From Pantoea sp. Ep11b (GTDB taxonomy: Bacteria; Pseudomonadota; Gammaproteobacteria; Enterobacterales; Enterobacteriaceae): a stretch of DNA of 64,000 nucleotides. This document shows positions 1-9,809 of the stretch, in pieces. The stretch is from the NCBI RefSeq assembly GCF_040783975.1, contig NZ_CP160631.1, forward strand, positions 2,604,001 to 2,668,000, read 5' to 3'. The notes below the pieces were generated by a model, which made no database searches, was not told where the DNA came from, and worked only from the letters and a program-made list of their open reading frames with translations. Position numbers and translations under genes: made by a program. Numbering within the stretch: position 1 is the first letter of the stretch; each line of letters starts with the position of its first letter.

Positions 1-527
1 TGACGCGCCTCACCCATCAGCAGCAACAGGGGCAGTAATCCCCCCGCCCAGAATGCGGACGCTATCAGATGCAGCGCATGGTTGAACGGCTGCAGCACGC
101 CGGGCCAGCCATCGCGCATCGCGGCGTGCCCAATCAAGGCCATCGCAACCAGTTGCAGCACGCCCGCCAGCAAGAGCAGTTGAGAGCGAATGCTGCCGGT
201 CACGAACAGTGCGCCAGCGGCCAGCAGGCTGAACAGGATCTCGCCCTGCCAGACTCTACCAAAATGGGTGCCGAGCACCGCCAGCCAGATATCGGCGTCA
301 GCCAGATGTGTACTGTCACCGCTCATCAGCACATTCTGACAGGCCAGCATCGCCAGCGCGCTGACCAGCGCCAGCCAGACACTTCCTCTTATCAGCGGAA
401 AGAGTCGCTGCGCCAGTTGCGGGCGATAACGCCGGGGTGCCAGCAGCGCGCAGTAACAGGCGCTGCCCGTCAGCAGCATCACGGCGGCGAAGTGCAACGC
501 CCGCAATACTATCCAGAGGGTAGTCAC
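1..527 (-). CDS. copD: Copper resistance membrane protein CopD (YebZ), C-terminus cut by window edge
   Basis: Translated on the minus strand, this frame is open from a GTG at 527 to the left edge with no stop, so about 175 N-terminal residues are visible. They form several hydrophobic helices, including a start reading MTTLWIVLRALHFAAVML and a later HFGRVWQGE loop, typical of the CopD/YebZ family of multi-spanning inner-membrane proteins. The family is linked to copper uptake or handling together with periplasmic CopC. The start lies 5 bases after the copC stop, behind a TAAGG ribosome site, so the two genes are clearly one operon. The GTG start is the only one that fits this spacing. The remaining C-terminal part lies outside the window. 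Confidence 0.88.
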   Translation of the reverse strand, partial: MTTLWIVLRALHFAAVMLLTGSACYCALLAPRRYRPQLAQRLFPLIRGSVWLALVSALAMLACQNVLMSGDSTHLADADIWLAVLGTHFGRVWQGEILFSLLAAGALFVTGSIRSQLLLLAGVLQLVAMALIGHAAMRDGWPGVLQPFNHALHLIASAFWAGGLLPLLLLMGEAR

Positions 528-532
528 CGGCC

Positions 533-910
533 TTACTTCACGCTGAAGCGATAGCGTCCTGCCGTTTTATGCCCATCGACCGACAGAACATGCCAGTTAA
601 CCTGGTAATCTCCCGCCTTCAGCGGCTGCGGCAGCCCGACAATCAGCTGCTTTTTCTGGTCAGCGGCCACGCGGGCTTTATCGGTGGCAACGGGCTTCTG
701 ATGGCTGTCCAGCAGCGTCACGCCACTAAAGGCCGCTTCGATATCTTCGCTGAAATTCAGCGTCAGGGTATCGGGGGAGGATGACACCTGCGCGTTGTCA
801 GCAGGGACTGAGGAGCGAAGATGCGCGTGGGCCGCGGCCAGCGAGCTGAATGCCATTGCACCGGCGGCCATCAGTACCGTAACCACCCGGGAAATACGTA
901 TTTTCTGCAT
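533..910 (-). CDS. copC: Periplasmic copper-binding protein CopC (YobA)
   Basis: A 125-residue protein with a signal peptide of about 27 residues, ending in an AAA-HAHL junction. Cleavage would leave a mature N-terminus beginning with His, which in CopC proteins takes part in Cu(II) binding. The C-terminal HVLSVDGHKTAG segment carries the other conserved histidines, and the overall beta-sandwich length is usual for the family. It is the first gene of the copC-copD operon and probably delivers or buffers copper for CopD. The leader between this gene and holE contains an unusual set of inverted repeats that can pair with the ribosome-binding site; see the separate entry at 917-980. Confidence 0.93.
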   Translation of the reverse strand: MQKIRISRVVTVLMAAGAMAFSSLAAAHAHLRSSVPADNAQVSSSPDTLTLNFSEDIEAAFSGVTLLDSHQKPVATDKARVAADQKKQLIVGLPQPLKAGDYQVNWHVLSVDGHKTAGRYRFSVK

Positions 911-916
911 AAGATC

Positions 917-980
917 ATCCTTTTAACCGCTGCCAGGGCGACAAACAGTGCAAAAGGATACGCTGCTCTATTTGCACTGT
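917..980 (-). promoter_or_regulatory. copC leader with two mutually exclusive hairpins
   Basis: On the copC strand the leader first reads ACAGTGCAAA (980-971), then TTTGCACTGT (954-945), a perfect 10-base inverted repeat with a 16-base loop. The segment ATCCTTTT (959-952) is complementary to AAAAGGAT (924-917), which contains the copC ribosome-binding site. The two pairings share bases 952-954, so only one can form fully. This resembles an RNA switch in which the first hairpin frees the ribosome site. That function is inference; the complementarity is directly visible. Confidence 0.45.
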
Positions 981-1061
981 CGAGGCCAGCGATGCGATCC
1001 TTAATCCTTGATTCAGACCGGCGAAAACATTACTTTTGCCCGCTATATCCAGGAGAAAATT

Positions 1062-1295
1062 ATGAGCCATAACCTTGCCCGACTGCCCCAGGAAGAGAAA
1101 GACAAAATCAATGTCGATTTGGCGGCCGCGGGCGTGGCGTTTAAAGAGCGCTATAACATGCCGGTGGTTGCCGAAATGGTTGCGCAGGAGCAGCCCGAAG
1201 CACTGCGCGACTGGTTCCGTCAGCGCCTGATGCACTATCGCCAGGCGTCACTCAGCCTGTCGCGCCTGCCTTATGAACCGAAGATGAAATCATGA
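1062..1295 (+). CDS. holE: DNA polymerase III theta subunit HolE
   Basis: A 77-residue protein that closely follows E. coli HolE, including the [19 protein letters not shown] core and the [10 protein letters not shown]-terminus. Theta binds the epsilon proofreading subunit in the polymerase III core and stabilises it. The ATG at 1062 has an AGGAG site just upstream and gives the family length; an in-frame start further upstream would add residues the family lacks. The stop overlaps the exoX start by 4 bases, so translation of the two is probably coupled. In E. coli yobB lies between them; here it is missing. Confidence 0.96.
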   Translation: MSHNLARLPQEEKDKINVDLAAAGVAFKERYNMPVVAEMVAQEQPEALRDWFRQRLMHYRQASLSLSRLPYEPKMKS

Positions 1296-1963
1296 TGTTT
1301 CGCGTTATCGATACCGAAACCTGCGGCCTGCAGGGCGGTGTGGTCGAAGTCGCCTCTGTGGATGTGGTGGACGGACAGATTGTTAATCCCATGAGCGATC
1401 TTATCCTGCCCGACCGTCCGATCAGCCGGCAGGCGATGGCGGTGCATCGCATTACCGAAGCGATGGTGGCCGGTAAACCGACCATCGAAGAGGCGATCCC
1501 ACGCTATTACGGCAGTGCTTTTTATGTGGCGCATAACGCCAGCTTTGACCGCCGGATGCTGCCGGAGATGTTCGGTGAATGGATCTGCACGATGCAGCTG
1601 GCGCGTCAGCTCTGGCCGGGCATTAAATATGGCAACCAGGCGCTGCGCCATTCGCTGAAGCTGGATGTGACGCCCCCTGCCGATCTGCATGCCCACCGCG
1701 CACTCTATGACTGCTATGTCACGGCGGCGCTGCTGATCCGCATCATGGAGACCTCGGGCTGGAGCGCGTCGGAAATGATTGTCCGTTCACAACCGGCAGC
1801 CCAGCGCGACGACATCCTGCCGTTCGGCAAATATCGCGGACAGGCAATCGCGGTGATTGCCCGCAAGGATCCGGGCTACCTGAAGTGGGTGCTGGATAAT
1901 GTCACCGATCTGCGCCCGCCATTGCGACAGGCGCTACGAAAATACCTGACCGAGCCTCAGTAA
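1292..1963 (+). CDS. exoX: Exodeoxyribonuclease X (DnaQ-family 3'-5' exonuclease)
   Basis: A 223-residue DEDD exonuclease. The Exo I motif is [10 protein letters not shown] near residues 5-14, Exo II is the [10 protein letters not shown] segment near residue 80, and Exo III is the HRALYDCY segment near residue 135. A C-terminal FGKYRGQAI segment matches E. coli ExoX. The enzyme degrades single-stranded DNA and works in methyl-directed mismatch repair with other exonucleases. The start sits in an ATGA overlap with holE. The 3' end overlaps the convergent ptrB gene by 7 bases, so both transcripts must end inside the neighbouring gene. Confidence 0.95.
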   Translation: MMFRVIDTETCGLQGGVVEVASVDVVDGQIVNPMSDLILPDRPISRQAMAVHRITEAMVAGKPTIEEAIPRYYGSAFYVAHNASFDRRMLPEMFGEWICTMQLARQLWPGIKYGNQALRHSLKLDVTPPADLHAHRALYDCYVTAALLIRIMETSGWSASEMIVRSQPAAQRDDILPFGKYRGQAIAVIARKDPGYLKWVLDNVTDLRPPLRQALRKYLTEPQ

Positions 1964-4020
1964 TCCTGGGCTGGCGGCAACGTGCCCTGCGCCAGCCCCA
2001 GCAGGAAGGTATATTCCATCGCAATCCCCTCGTAAGCTTTGTAGCGTCCCGACTTACCGCCGTGCCCGGCATCCATGTCGGTGCAGAGCAGCAGCAGGTT
2101 ATTGTCGGTTTTCAGCGACCTCAGCTTCGCCACCCATTTCGCTGGCTCCCAGTACTGCACCTGCGAATCGTGCAGTCCGGTGGTGACCAGCAGATGCGGA
2201 TAGGCTTTCGCCTCCACGTTGTCATAAGGGCTGTACTGACGGATGTAGCGGTAGTACGCCGGATCGTTGGGATTCCCCCACTCGTCATACTCGCCGGTCG
2301 TCAGCGGGATCGACTCATCGAGCATTGTCGTGACCACATCCACAAACGGCACCTGCGCCACGACCCCGTGAAACTGCTGGGGTGCAAGGTTAATCACCGC
2401 GCCCATCAACAGGCCGCCCGCGCTGCCGCCCATCGCATAGAGCCGTTCAGGATGGCCGAAGCCGCGCGCCACCAGCGCCTCTGTCACCTCAATAAAATCG
2501 GTGAAGCTGTTCATTTTGTTGAGCAGGCGGCCACCGTCATACCACTGCTGCCCCAGCTCGCCGCCGCCACGCACCTGGATAAGCGCATAGACAAAGCCGC
2601 GATCCAGCAGGCTCAGGCGGCTGACGCTGAAATCGGCGTCCATGCTGCTGCCGTAGGCACCGTAGCCATAGACCAGCATCGGGTTCTGTCCCGGCTGATA
2701 ATGTTTACGGTGATAGACCAGCGACACCGGGACTTCAGTGCCGTCGCTGACTTTGATCCAGTGATGTTCGCTTTTGTAATCGTCTGCGTTAAAACCTTTT
2801 ACCGCGCTCTGTTTCAGGATGCGCCGTTCGCCGGTGTCCATATCCAGCTCGAACAGCGTGGTCGGCGTCGTCATGGATGAGTAGCCGTAGCGCAGTTTGC
2901 TGGTGCGCGGCGAGGGGTTGTAGGCCAGCCAGGTGACATAGGTCGGATCGTCAAAGGCGATGCCGCTGGTTTCGCCGCTGGCCCAGTTGATCTGCCGCAG
3001 GCTGGTTAAGCCACGCTGACGCTCCTCCACCACCAGCCAGTCGCGGAACAGCTGAAAATCTTCCATTACCACCGATTCCCGCGCCGGGATCAGCGTCTCC
3101 CAGCGCGACTCATCCAGATAACGGCTGCGGTAGAGCCCGAAGTTTTTGCCTTCCCGGTTAGAGCGAATAAAAAACTGGTGATCGTAATGGTCGATGCTGT
3201 ACTCATGACCGCGACGGCGTGGCAGAAAGACATGCGGCAGCGCATCGGGAAAGTTCGCGTCAATCAGCTGAATTTCGCTGGTGTTGGTGCTGTAGAGCGC
3301 GATCAGGATGAACTGCTTGGAGGTGCTCTTATGCACGCTGAGATGATAGGTATCATCCTGCTCTTCATAGACCAGCTGGTCATCCGACTGCGGCGTGCCC
3401 AGTTCATGACGCCAGACCTGATAGGAGAGCAGGGTCTGCGGATGCTTGCGCACATAGTAGACGGTGCGCGAATCGTTACCCCAGGCAAAGCTGGAAGAGG
3501 CGTTGCTCAGCACCTCAGGATACCAGCTGCCACTCTCCAGATTGCGGAAGCGGATGCCGTACTGACGTCGCGACAGAAAGTCTTCCGCCAGCGCCATCAG
3601 ACGATTGTCCGGGCTGATATGCAGCGCGCCCATGGTGTAGAACTCGCTGTGCGAGGCTCGCTGGTTGGCGTCCAGCAGCAGGCTCCACTCCCCGGATTCG
3701 TCGCTCGCGGCGGGCTGACGGTAATAGGCCGGATATTCGTTACCGCTCTGATAGCGGCTCTGATAGCGGTAGCCATTTTTTACATAAGGCACCGAGTGAT
3801 CTTCCGGGGGCAGCCGATCGATGATCTCTTTTAATACCCGATCCTGCAGCGGCTGCTGCGACGACATGATCTGTTTGCCGTAATTGTTCTCGGCGCGCAG
3901 GTAATCAAGGACTTCGCTGTTTTCACGTTTGTCGTCGCGCAGCCAGTAGTAGTTATCAATGCGCGTCTCGCCGTGCAGCGTCATCTCATGAGGAATTTTT
4001 TTTGCGATGGGAGCTTTCAT
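1957..4020 (-). CDS. ptrB: Oligopeptidase B
   Basis: A 687-residue S9A prolyl-oligopeptidase family serine peptidase, cutting small peptides after Arg and Lys in the cytoplasm. The N-terminal two thirds form the beta-propeller domain, and the C-terminal alpha/beta-hydrolase domain carries the catalytic triad: Ser533 in GGSAGG, Asp618 in GLHDSQ and His653 in DAGHGG. These positions are each one residue off E. coli PtrB. It is a single gene converging on exoX. Nothing appears broken. Confidence 0.96.
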   Translation of the reverse strand: MKAPIAKKIPHEMTLHGETRIDNYYWLRDDKRENSEVLDYLRAENNYGKQIMSSQQPLQDRVLKEIIDRLPPEDHSVPYVKNGYRYQSRYQSGNEYPAYYRQPAASDESGEWSLLLDANQRASHSEFYTMGALHISPDNRLMALAEDFLSRRQYGIRFRNLESGSWYPEVLSNASSSFAWGNDSRTVYYVRKHPQTLLSYQVWRHELGTPQSDDQLVYEEQDDTYHLSVHKSTSKQFILIALYSTNTSEIQLIDANFPDALPHVFLPRRRGHEYSIDHYDHQFFIRSNREGKNFGLYRSRYLDESRWETLIPARESVVMEDFQLFRDWLVVEERQRGLTSLRQINWASGETSGIAFDDPTYVTWLAYNPSPRTSKLRYGYSSMTTPTTLFELDMDTGERRILKQSAVKGFNADDYKSEHHWIKVSDGTEVPVSLVYHRKHYQPGQNPMLVYGYGAYGSSMDADFSVSRLSLLDRGFVYALIQVRGGGELGQQWYDGGRLLNKMNSFTDFIEVTEALVARGFGHPERLYAMGGSAGGLLMGAVINLAPQQFHGVVAQVPFVDVVTTMLDESIPLTTGEYDEWGNPNDPAYYRYIRQYSPYDNVEAKAYPHLLVTTGLHDSQVQYWEPAKWVAKLRSLKTDNNLLLLCTDMDAGHGGKSGRYKAYEGIAMEYTFLLGLAQGTLPPAQDY

Positions 4021-4099
4021 CCATCTCTCTCCGTGAACGTCATGATCTTTAAGCGTAACACTTCAGCAGCCGGAAGCCAGAGGCGGGATAGCAGGGTTA

Positions 4100-4132
4100 C
4101 GCTGGCGGGGGCGATAGCCTGCCCCGCCAGCG
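4100..4132 (-). terminator. Strong hairpin downstream of yebE
   Basis: CGCTGGCGGGG at 4100-4110 pairs perfectly with CCCCGCCAGCG at 4122-4132 around an 11-base loop. It lies between the yebE stop (4148) and the ptrB start (4020), both on the minus strand. There is no T-run, so it may stabilise the yebE mRNA end or need a factor to terminate. Confidence 0.5.
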
Positions 4133-4147
4133 GTTGGTCAGCGGAAA

Positions 4148-4801
4148 TTAACCGGCGGGGAGTCGGGCTTTCTCTTCATTGAGATCCTGCTGAATGCCGT
4201 CGCGGACATCCTGCGGGATTTTCAGGGCGTCGCCCAGCGCAGAGAGATAGCTGCGCTCCATAAAGTGATCGATGTCGATAGCTGCACAGCTCAGGAAATA
4301 GAGCTCCAGCGCCTCCTCCTCATTTCTGACATCGGCGGCCAGCCACTGCGGGTCGAGCGGGCGGTTCATCGCCCTCTGGATCAGCTGTTCCGCCTCCTGA
4401 CCGTAGCCGGACTGATGAATATTCTGTTCGATGGCGGCGCGCTCCTGATCGTCAATGTGCCCGTCGCTTTTGGCGGCAAACACCAGCGCCGTGACCAGGC
4501 GTTCAGCTCGTTTATCGATCGGCGTCTGCGCCACCCCAAAGTCAGGTTCGTTCTGGTGCGCTTCGCTGACCCGCTGCTTATATTTGCTCCACAGCACTGC
4601 GCCTGCGGCGGCCCCACCGCCAATTATCAGGGCTTTGCCACCATATTTCGTCAGCAGCTTTCGCGACGATTTACTGGCGACCAGCATCCCGGCCAGACCG
4701 CCCAGCGCACCGGGCGCGAGCATATCGCTTAAGCTGCCGCCCGCTTTACCCTCGCCCTTTTTTGCCAGCACGGACTGAATCTGTTGCAACCAGTTAGTCA
4801 T
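4148..4801 (-). CDS. yebE: Inner membrane protein YebE (DUF533, TerB-like)
   Basis: About 217 residues. The N-terminal part has a glycine-rich segment with a probable membrane helix ([17 protein letters not shown]), and the C-terminal half is a helical DUF533/TerB-like domain with the [17 protein letters not shown] and [13 protein letters not shown] motifs shared with E. coli YebE. Function is unknown; in E. coli it is associated with envelope stress. The second of two adjacent ATG codons (4801) matches the E. coli start and is better spaced from AAGGAG; the first would begin at 4804. The neighbours yebF and yebG of E. coli are absent between this gene and purT. Confidence 0.9.
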   Translation of the reverse strand: MTNWLQQIQSVLAKKGEGKAGGSLSDMLAPGALGGLAGMLVASKSSRKLLTKYGGKALIIGGGAAAGAVLWSKYKQRVSEAHQNEPDFGVAQTPIDKRAERLVTALVFAAKSDGHIDDQERAAIEQNIHQSGYGQEAEQLIQRAMNRPLDPQWLAADVRNEEEALELYFLSCAAIDIDHFMERSYLSALGDALKIPQDVRDGIQQDLNEEKARLPAG

Positions 4802-4912
4802 CATCCACTCCTTTTACAGTGTCAGCCTGCTATCCTGGCGAAACGGATGTCAGGAAACGTCAGAGCGGGAAAAGTAAGGCAAACGGCAGGGTGACCAGGC
4901 CGAAGGATGAGA

Positions 4913-4928
4913 ACGCAAACGTTTTCGT
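4913..4928 (+). promoter_or_regulatory. PurR operator upstream of purT
   Basis: ACGCAAACGTTTTCGT matches the purine repressor operator (ACGCAAACGTTTGCGT) in 15 of 16 positions. It ends just before a TATACT -10 candidate at 4930-4935, so bound PurR-hypoxanthine would block the promoter. The purT start codon follows at 4967. Confidence 0.9.
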
Positions 4929-4966
4929 TTATACTGCGGCCGAATTCTGACTGCTTAGGTGAATGT

Positions 4967-6145
4967 ATGACAACTCTCGGAACCGCGCTGCGCCCGGCAG
5001 CGACGCGCGTGATGTTATTAGGTTCAGGTGAACTGGGAAAAGAGGTGGCGCTGGAGTGTCAGCGTCTGGGGGTAGAGGTGATCGCGGTGGATCGTTACGC
5101 CGATGCGCCAGCGATGCACGTCGCGCATCGCAGCTATGTGATCAATATGCTCGATGGCGCAGCCCTGGCCGCGCTGATTGCAGAAGAGAAACCTGACTTT
5201 GTCGTACCGGAAATCGAGGCGATCGCCACCGATATGCTGGTTGAGCTTGAGCAGCAGGGTCAGCGCGTCGTGCCGACCGCCCGTGCCGCCCGGCTGACGA
5301 TGAATCGCGAGGGCATCCGTCGTCTGGCCGCCGAAGAGTTATCCCTGCCGACCTCCCGCTACTGCTTTGCCGACAGCAAGGCGAGCTTCGATGACGCCGC
5401 CGCCGGAATCGGCTTCCCCTGTATCGTGAAGCCGGTCATGAGTTCATCCGGAAAAGGCCAGAGCTTTATCCGCGACGCCAGCCAGCTTGATCAGGCGTGG
5501 GAGTATGCGCAACAGGGTGGCCGCGCCGGTGCCGGTCGCGTCATCGTCGAAGGCGTGGTGAATTTCGACTTTGAGATCACCCTGCTGACCATCAGCGCGG
5601 TTGACGGCATTCATTTCTGTGCGCCGATTGGTCACCGTCAGGAGGATGGCGACTATCGCGAATCCTGGCAGCCGCAGCAGATGAGCGATGTGGCGCTGCA
5701 GCGGGCGCAGGATGTGGCCGCGCAGGTGGTGAAGGCGCTGGGCGGCTATGGCCTGTTTGGCGTTGAGCTGTTCGTCTGCGGTGATGAGGTGGTCTTCAGC
5801 GAAGTGTCGCCACGTCCTCACGACACCGGAATGGTGACGCTGATTTCGCAGGATCTGTCAGAGTTTGCGCTCCACGTCCGGGCATTTCTCGGTCTGCCGA
5901 TTGGCGGGATCCGCCAGTATGGTCCGTCCGCGTCCGCCGTGATCCTGCCGCAGCTGACCAGCCAGAACGTACAGTTTGTGAATGTGGAAGCGGCGCTGGG
6001 CGCGGGTCTGCAACTGCGCCTGTTCGGTAAGCCGGAGATCAGCGGGCAGCGTCGTCTGGGCGTTGCGCTGGCCAGCGGTGACAGCACCACTCAGGCGATT
6101 GCGCGTGCGGTTGCCAGCGCAGCGGCGGTCACCGTTCAGGGGTAA
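4967..6145 (+). CDS. purT: Formate-dependent phosphoribosylglycinamide formyltransferase (GAR transformylase 2)
   Basis: A 392-residue ATP-grasp enzyme that makes formyl-GAR from GAR, formate and ATP in purine synthesis, the folate-independent alternative to PurN. The N-terminal [12 protein letters not shown] segment is the pre-ATP-grasp fold. A central ATP-grasp domain follows with [12 protein letters not shown] near residues 155-166 and a metal-binding [24 protein letters not shown] region near residues 265-287. The ATG at 4967 gives exactly the E. coli length; the frame is open upstream but the PurR box lies there. Control by PurR is supported by the operator at 4913. Confidence 0.97.
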   Translation: MTTLGTALRPAATRVMLLGSGELGKEVALECQRLGVEVIAVDRYADAPAMHVAHRSYVINMLDGAALAALIAEEKPDFVVPEIEAIATDMLVELEQQGQRVVPTARAARLTMNREGIRRLAAEELSLPTSRYCFADSKASFDDAAAGIGFPCIVKPVMSSSGKGQSFIRDASQLDQAWEYAQQGGRAGAGRVIVEGVVNFDFEITLLTISAVDGIHFCAPIGHRQEDGDYRESWQPQQMSDVALQRAQDVAAQVVKALGGYGLFGVELFVCGDEVVFSEVSPRPHDTGMVTLISQDLSEFALHVRAFLGLPIGGIRQYGPSASAVILPQLTSQNVQFVNVEAALGAGLQLRLFGKPEISGQRRLGVALASGDSTTQAIARAVASAAAVTVQG

Positions 6146-6151
6146 CGGTGT

Positions 6152-6173
6152 GCGGTGAGCCGAAGCTCACCGC
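6152..6173. terminator. Bidirectional hairpin between convergent purT and eda
   Basis: GCGGTGAGC and GCTCACCGC form a 9-base-pair stem with a CGAA tetraloop, placed between the purT stop (6145) and the eda stop (6180). A T-run is lacking on both sides, but the position suits a shared transcript end. Confidence 0.55.
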
Positions 6174-6179
6174 CATCAC

Positions 6180-6818
6180 TTACTTCGCGCCCTCGACCGC
6201 TTCGCGGGCCAGGCGGGTGATGCGATCCCAGTCGCCCGCTTCCAGCGCGTCGTTTGGCACCAGCCAGGAGCCGCCGATACACAGTACGCTTTTCAGCGCC
6301 AGATAGTCGCGGTAGTTCGCAGGCGAGATACCGCCGGTCGGGCAGAAACGCACCTGCGGGAAAGGTCCGCCAATCGCCTGCAGCGCCTTCACCCCGCCAT
6401 TCGCTTCCGCCGGGAAAAACTTGAACTCGCGCAGACCGTAATCCATGCCGGTCATTAATTCAGAGACGGTGCTGATCCCCGGGATCAGGGGAACCGGTCC
6501 CTCGACGGCGGCTTTCAGTAACGATTCGGTCACGCCAGGGCTGATGACAAACTGTGCACCCGCGTCGGTAACTTCCTGCAGCTGCTGCGGGTTGATGACC
6601 GTGCCCGCGCCCACGATCGCCTCCGGCACCTCTTTGATCATCGCACGTAAGGCATCCATGGCGACGGGCGTGCGCAGCGTGACTTCCAGCACTTTAACGC
6701 CGCCCGCCACCAGCGCCTTCGCCATCGGCACCGCATGTTCCAGTTTATTGACAACGATGACCGGCACCACAGGTCCGGTGGTCAGAATCTGTTCAGCACT
6801 CATTTTCCAGTTTTTCAT
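6180..6818 (-). CDS. eda: KDPG/KHG aldolase
   Basis: A 212-residue class I aldolase that splits 2-keto-3-deoxy-6-phosphogluconate to pyruvate and glyceraldehyde 3-phosphate. The Schiff-base lysine is Lys133 in EFKFFPAE and the catalytic glutamate is Glu45 in VLEVTLRT, both at the E. coli positions. It lies downstream of zwf on the same strand, but a terminator-like hairpin separates them and edd, which makes KDPG in the Entner-Doudoroff path, is missing. Here the enzyme may serve mainly hexuronate breakdown, the other source of KDPG, or 4-hydroxy-2-oxoglutarate turnover; that is inference. Confidence 0.97.
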   Translation of the reverse strand: MKNWKMSAEQILTTGPVVPVIVVNKLEHAVPMAKALVAGGVKVLEVTLRTPVAMDALRAMIKEVPEAIVGAGTVINPQQLQEVTDAGAQFVISPGVTESLLKAAVEGPVPLIPGISTVSELMTGMDYGLREFKFFPAEANGGVKALQAIGGPFPQVRFCPTGGISPANYRDYLALKSVLCIGGSWLVPNDALEAGDWDRITRLAREAVEGAK

Positions 6819-6990
6819 CAGTTCCCCTTGCTTGATAACACCGGGATTGCGGCCCGGTCATGGAGCATCCGCTCCTGCCCTGTAAGTTGCGTCACTACCA
6901 TACATGATCCCCTTCCTGAGCGTCTATCATCCTGCCGCCATTTTGAAACAGCAGTTCACTTTTCTCTCTCCGGCGGGCTGACGCAGGGCG

Positions 6991-7014
6991 AAAAAAAAGC
7001 CCGCGTTGCGGGCT
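6991..7014 (-). terminator. Intrinsic terminator of zwf
   Basis: On the minus strand GCCCGCAACGCGGGC folds into a short GC-rich hairpin followed by a run of eight T. It begins 16 bases after the zwf stop and would separate zwf transcription from eda. Confidence 0.85.
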
Positions 7015-7029
7015 TCATCATGACGTGGG

Positions 7030-8505
7030 TTATTCAAACTCGTTCCACGAGCGACCATCGCGGGTGATCATCGCGACCGAGGCCACCGGGCCCCAGGTGC
7101 CCGCCTGATACGGTTTGGAGGAGTCGCCATCGGCAGCCCAGGCGTTGATAATGGAATCCACATAGGTCCATGCGGCTTCCACCTCATCACGGCGGACGAA
7201 CAGCGCCTGAATACCCCGCATACTCTCCAGCAACAGACGCTCGTAGGCATCAGCCAGATGTGACTGGTTAAAGGTCTCGGAGTAGCTCAGGTCCAGCTTG
7301 GTGGTCTGCAGTTTGTGCTTATGATCCAGACCCGGCACTTTGTTCAGGATTTCGATATCCACCCCTTCATCCGGCTGCAGACGGATCGTCAGCTTGTTCT
7401 GCGGCAGCTCAGAGTAGGAATCCTTGAACAGGTTCATCTCCGGGTTTTTGAAGTACACCACGACTTCGGAGCATTTGGTCGGCAGACGCTTACCGGTACG
7501 CAGGTAGAAGGGTACGCCCGCCCAGCGCCAGTTGTCGATATCCACCCGAATCGCCACAAAGGTCTCCGTTGAGCTGGACTTATTGGCCCCCTCTTCTTCC
7601 AGGTAGCCCGGCACTTTTTTACCCTGCACGAAGCCCGCGGTGTACTGACCACGAACGGTTTTCTCGCGCACGTTGGTCTGGTCGATACGGCGCAGCGAGC
7701 GCAGCACTTTGACTTTCTCGTCACGGATGCTGTCGGCGCTGAGATCGGACGGTGGTGACATGGCGATCATGGTCAGGATCTGCAGCAGGTGGTTCTGGAT
7801 CATGTCGCGCATCTGACCCGCTTTGTCGAAGTAACCCCAGCGGCCTTCGATCCCCACCTCTTCTGCCACGGTGATCTGCACATGGTCGATGGTGCGGTTA
7901 TCCCAGTTGTTGACGAAGATAGAGTTAGCAAAGCGCAGCGCCAGCAGGTTCAGCACGGTCTCTTTGCCAAGATAGTGGTCGATACGGAACACCTGGCTCT
8001 CATCAAAATATTCGCCAACGCTGTCGTTGATCTCCTGCGACGTTTCCAGTGAGGTGCCCAGCGGCTTCTCCATGACCACACGCGCCGGCTTCGCATTCAG
8101 CTTCGCGGTGCCCAGCCCCTGACAGATCGCGCCAAAGGTGCTTGGCGGCATCGCAAAGTAGTTAATGGTGGTGCGGTTCTTCTGGTCCAGCATCTTGCCC
8201 AGTTTCGGGAAGTGCGTGGTGTCGTTGACATCGAGGTTGCAGAAGTCGAGACGATTGCTGAGTTTGTCCCACAGCGCTTCGTCAATCTTCTCCTTCATGA
8301 AGGTTTCCAGTGCTTCACGTACCACTTTGGTGTATTCCGCTTTGTCCCACTCAGCACGGCCCACCCCAATGATGCGGGTTTCAGCGTGGATCTGACCCGC
8401 TTTCTCTAACTGATACAGTGAAGGCAACAGTTTACGGCGTGCAAGATCGCCTTTGGCACCGAAAATCACCAGATCGCATGCCTGGGCTGTTTGTGTTACC
8501 GCCAT
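7030..8505 (-). CDS. zwf: Glucose-6-phosphate 1-dehydrogenase
   Basis: A 491-residue enzyme, exactly the E. coli length, that oxidises glucose 6-phosphate with NADP+ and opens the oxidative pentose phosphate pathway. The dinucleotide fingerprint [10 protein letters not shown] lies near residues 16-25, and the active-site motif RIDHYLGKE lies near residues 174-182. The start ATG follows a GAGGAGAGG ribosome site. It is divergent from hexR, whose product represses zwf in related bacteria. With edd absent, 6-phosphogluconate from this branch can only go on through the pentose phosphate pathway unless an edd copy lies elsewhere. Confidence 0.97.
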   Translation of the reverse strand: MAVTQTAQACDLVIFGAKGDLARRKLLPSLYQLEKAGQIHAETRIIGVGRAEWDKAEYTKVVREALETFMKEKIDEALWDKLSNRLDFCNLDVNDTTHFPKLGKMLDQKNRTTINYFAMPPSTFGAICQGLGTAKLNAKPARVVMEKPLGTSLETSQEINDSVGEYFDESQVFRIDHYLGKETVLNLLALRFANSIFVNNWDNRTIDHVQITVAEEVGIEGRWGYFDKAGQMRDMIQNHLLQILTMIAMSPPSDLSADSIRDEKVKVLRSLRRIDQTNVREKTVRGQYTAGFVQGKKVPGYLEEEGANKSSSTETFVAIRVDIDNWRWAGVPFYLRTGKRLPTKCSEVVVYFKNPEMNLFKDSYSELPQNKLTIRLQPDEGVDIEILNKVPGLDHKHKLQTTKLDLSYSETFNQSHLADAYERLLLESMRGIQALFVRRDEVEAAWTYVDSIINAWAADGDSSKPYQAGTWGPVASVAMITRDGRSWNEFE

Positions 8506-8867
8506 TTTCCTCTCCTCATTGCAGGATAGTCCGGTGGGGATGCATCCTCTGCCACCGGGTCCAGGTTATTATTTTACTGAGCACACTCTACTTTTTTCCC
8601 CGCGCCAGGTAAACCGACTCGCCGGGTCAACCGCATTAACTCTGTACCGGATAAGCGCAGTGCGTGTGATGACCCGTGCGGATGGCCGTTTTTTTCTGTT
8701 TCTGCTGGTGTCAGGAAATCTGACGCGGGTCAAAGTATCTCAAATCAGCAGCCAATCGGCTTGTCCGCCGTTGCGCTTGCCGGGTGCTGACGCGATATAG
8801 TCTCTGTTATTCCGCAGCGACGACAGTGATAATTGAAATTGATAAAAGTGATGATGGTCATTGCCTT
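8506..8867. promoter_or_regulatory. Divergent zwf-hexR promoter region
   Basis: 362 bases without a credible gene, holding the promoters of zwf (left) and hexR (right). Near hexR, TTGCGC and GATATA with 17 bases between them are a weak sigma-70 candidate around 8773. The segment TGATAATTGAAATTGATA at about 8827-8844 faintly resembles the HexR palindrome; this is not a confident site. I see no other structure. Confidence 0.45.
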
Positions 8868-9746
8868 ATGAATATGCTGGAAAAGATTGAGGCGCAGTTC
8901 GCTGCGCTGAGCAAAGCGGAACAGAAAGTCGCCCGGCAGATTCTGGCCGCGCCACAGGCAGCGATGCACTCCAGCATTGCGACGCTGGCGCGGGAAGCCT
9001 GCGTCAGCGAACCCAGCGTGAATCGCTTCTGCCATCGGCTGGGCGCACGCGGCTTTCCCGACTTCAAACTGCATCTGGCGCAGAGCCTGGTAACAGGCAG
9101 CAGCTGGGTCAGCCGGGGCGTGGCAGACGATGATGACGCAGAGAGCTATAGCCACAAAATCTTCGACTCGGCGCTGGCCGGGCTGCAGCAGGTGCGGGAT
9201 CAGCTGAACAGCGTCCATCTGCAGCAGGCGGTCACCCGGCTGGCGCAGGCCGACAAACTCGCCTTTTTTGGTCTGGGTGCTTCCGGCGTGGTGGCGCATG
9301 ACGCTTTTACAAAGTTTCTGCGCTTTAATCTGCCGGTCATCTGGTCGGACGATATTGTGATCCAGCGCATGAGTTGCATAAATAGTCGAGCCGGTGACGT
9401 TTTTGTTCTCATTTCGCATACTGGGCGCACAAAAAATATGATAGAACTGGCTCGCCTGGCCCGTGTAAACGGTTCCACCGTTATTGCCATCACCTCTCCC
9501 GATTCACCCCTGGCCCGTGAAGCAGCGATCGCTTTAGTGCTTGATGTACCGGAAGATACTGATGTCTATTTGCCGATGGTATCGCGCCTGGCCCAGCTGA
9601 CCGTGATCGATGTTCTGGCGACCGGTTATACCCTGGAACGGGGAGCGCCCTTCCGGGAAAACCTGAAACGCGTGAAAGAAGCGTTGAAAGCGTCGCGTTA
9701 CGAAAAGCCCACACTGCGGGAAGAGGATGAGCAGCAAAAAAATTAA
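8868..9746 (+). CDS. hexR: HexR transcriptional regulator (RpiR family)
   Basis: A 292-residue protein with an N-terminal RpiR-type helix-turn-helix (residues about 1-77, containing EACVSEPSVNRFCHRLG) and a C-terminal SIS sugar-phosphate-binding domain (FFGLGASGVVAHDA and VLISHTGRTKN). HexR proteins repress zwf, eda, pykA and other central carbon genes and let go when KDPG binds. The ATG at 8868 gives the E. coli N-terminus MNMLEKI. It sits between zwf and pykA as in E. coli. With edd missing nearby, the supply of its usual KDPG signal in this organism is a real question. Confidence 0.95.
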   Translation: MNMLEKIEAQFAALSKAEQKVARQILAAPQAAMHSSIATLAREACVSEPSVNRFCHRLGARGFPDFKLHLAQSLVTGSSWVSRGVADDDDAESYSHKIFDSALAGLQQVRDQLNSVHLQQAVTRLAQADKLAFFGLGASGVVAHDAFTKFLRFNLPVIWSDDIVIQRMSCINSRAGDVFVLISHTGRTKNMIELARLARVNGSTVIAITSPDSPLAREAAIALVLDVPEDTDVYLPMVSRLAQLTVIDVLATGYTLERGAPFRENLKRVKEALKASRYEKPTLREEDEQQKN

Positions 9747-9748
9747 CA

Positions 9749-9765
9749 TCACATTTACAATGTGA
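9749..9765. repeat. Perfect palindrome between hexR and pykA
   Basis: TCACATT-TAC-AATGTGA is a perfect 7-base inverted repeat starting 3 bases after the hexR stop. It lies upstream of a probable pykA -10 element (TAGAAT at 9791-9796), so it could be an operator for pykA. It has no T-run, so it is a poor terminator, and I do not recognise it as a known site. Confidence 0.5.
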
Positions 9766-9809
9766 GTCGTATCACAACCCGTCGATCATATAGAATAGAT
9801 AACCATGTT

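Noticed and set aside
69..554. 161-codon open frame on the plus strand
   Set aside because: It lies opposite copD, whose minus-strand translation is a clear membrane protein; the plus-strand product is Gln/Arg/His-rich, as shadows of such genes are.
8453..8800. 115-codon plus-strand frame in the zwf-hexR region
   Set aside because: It overlaps the zwf 5' end, has no family features and no proper ribosome site.
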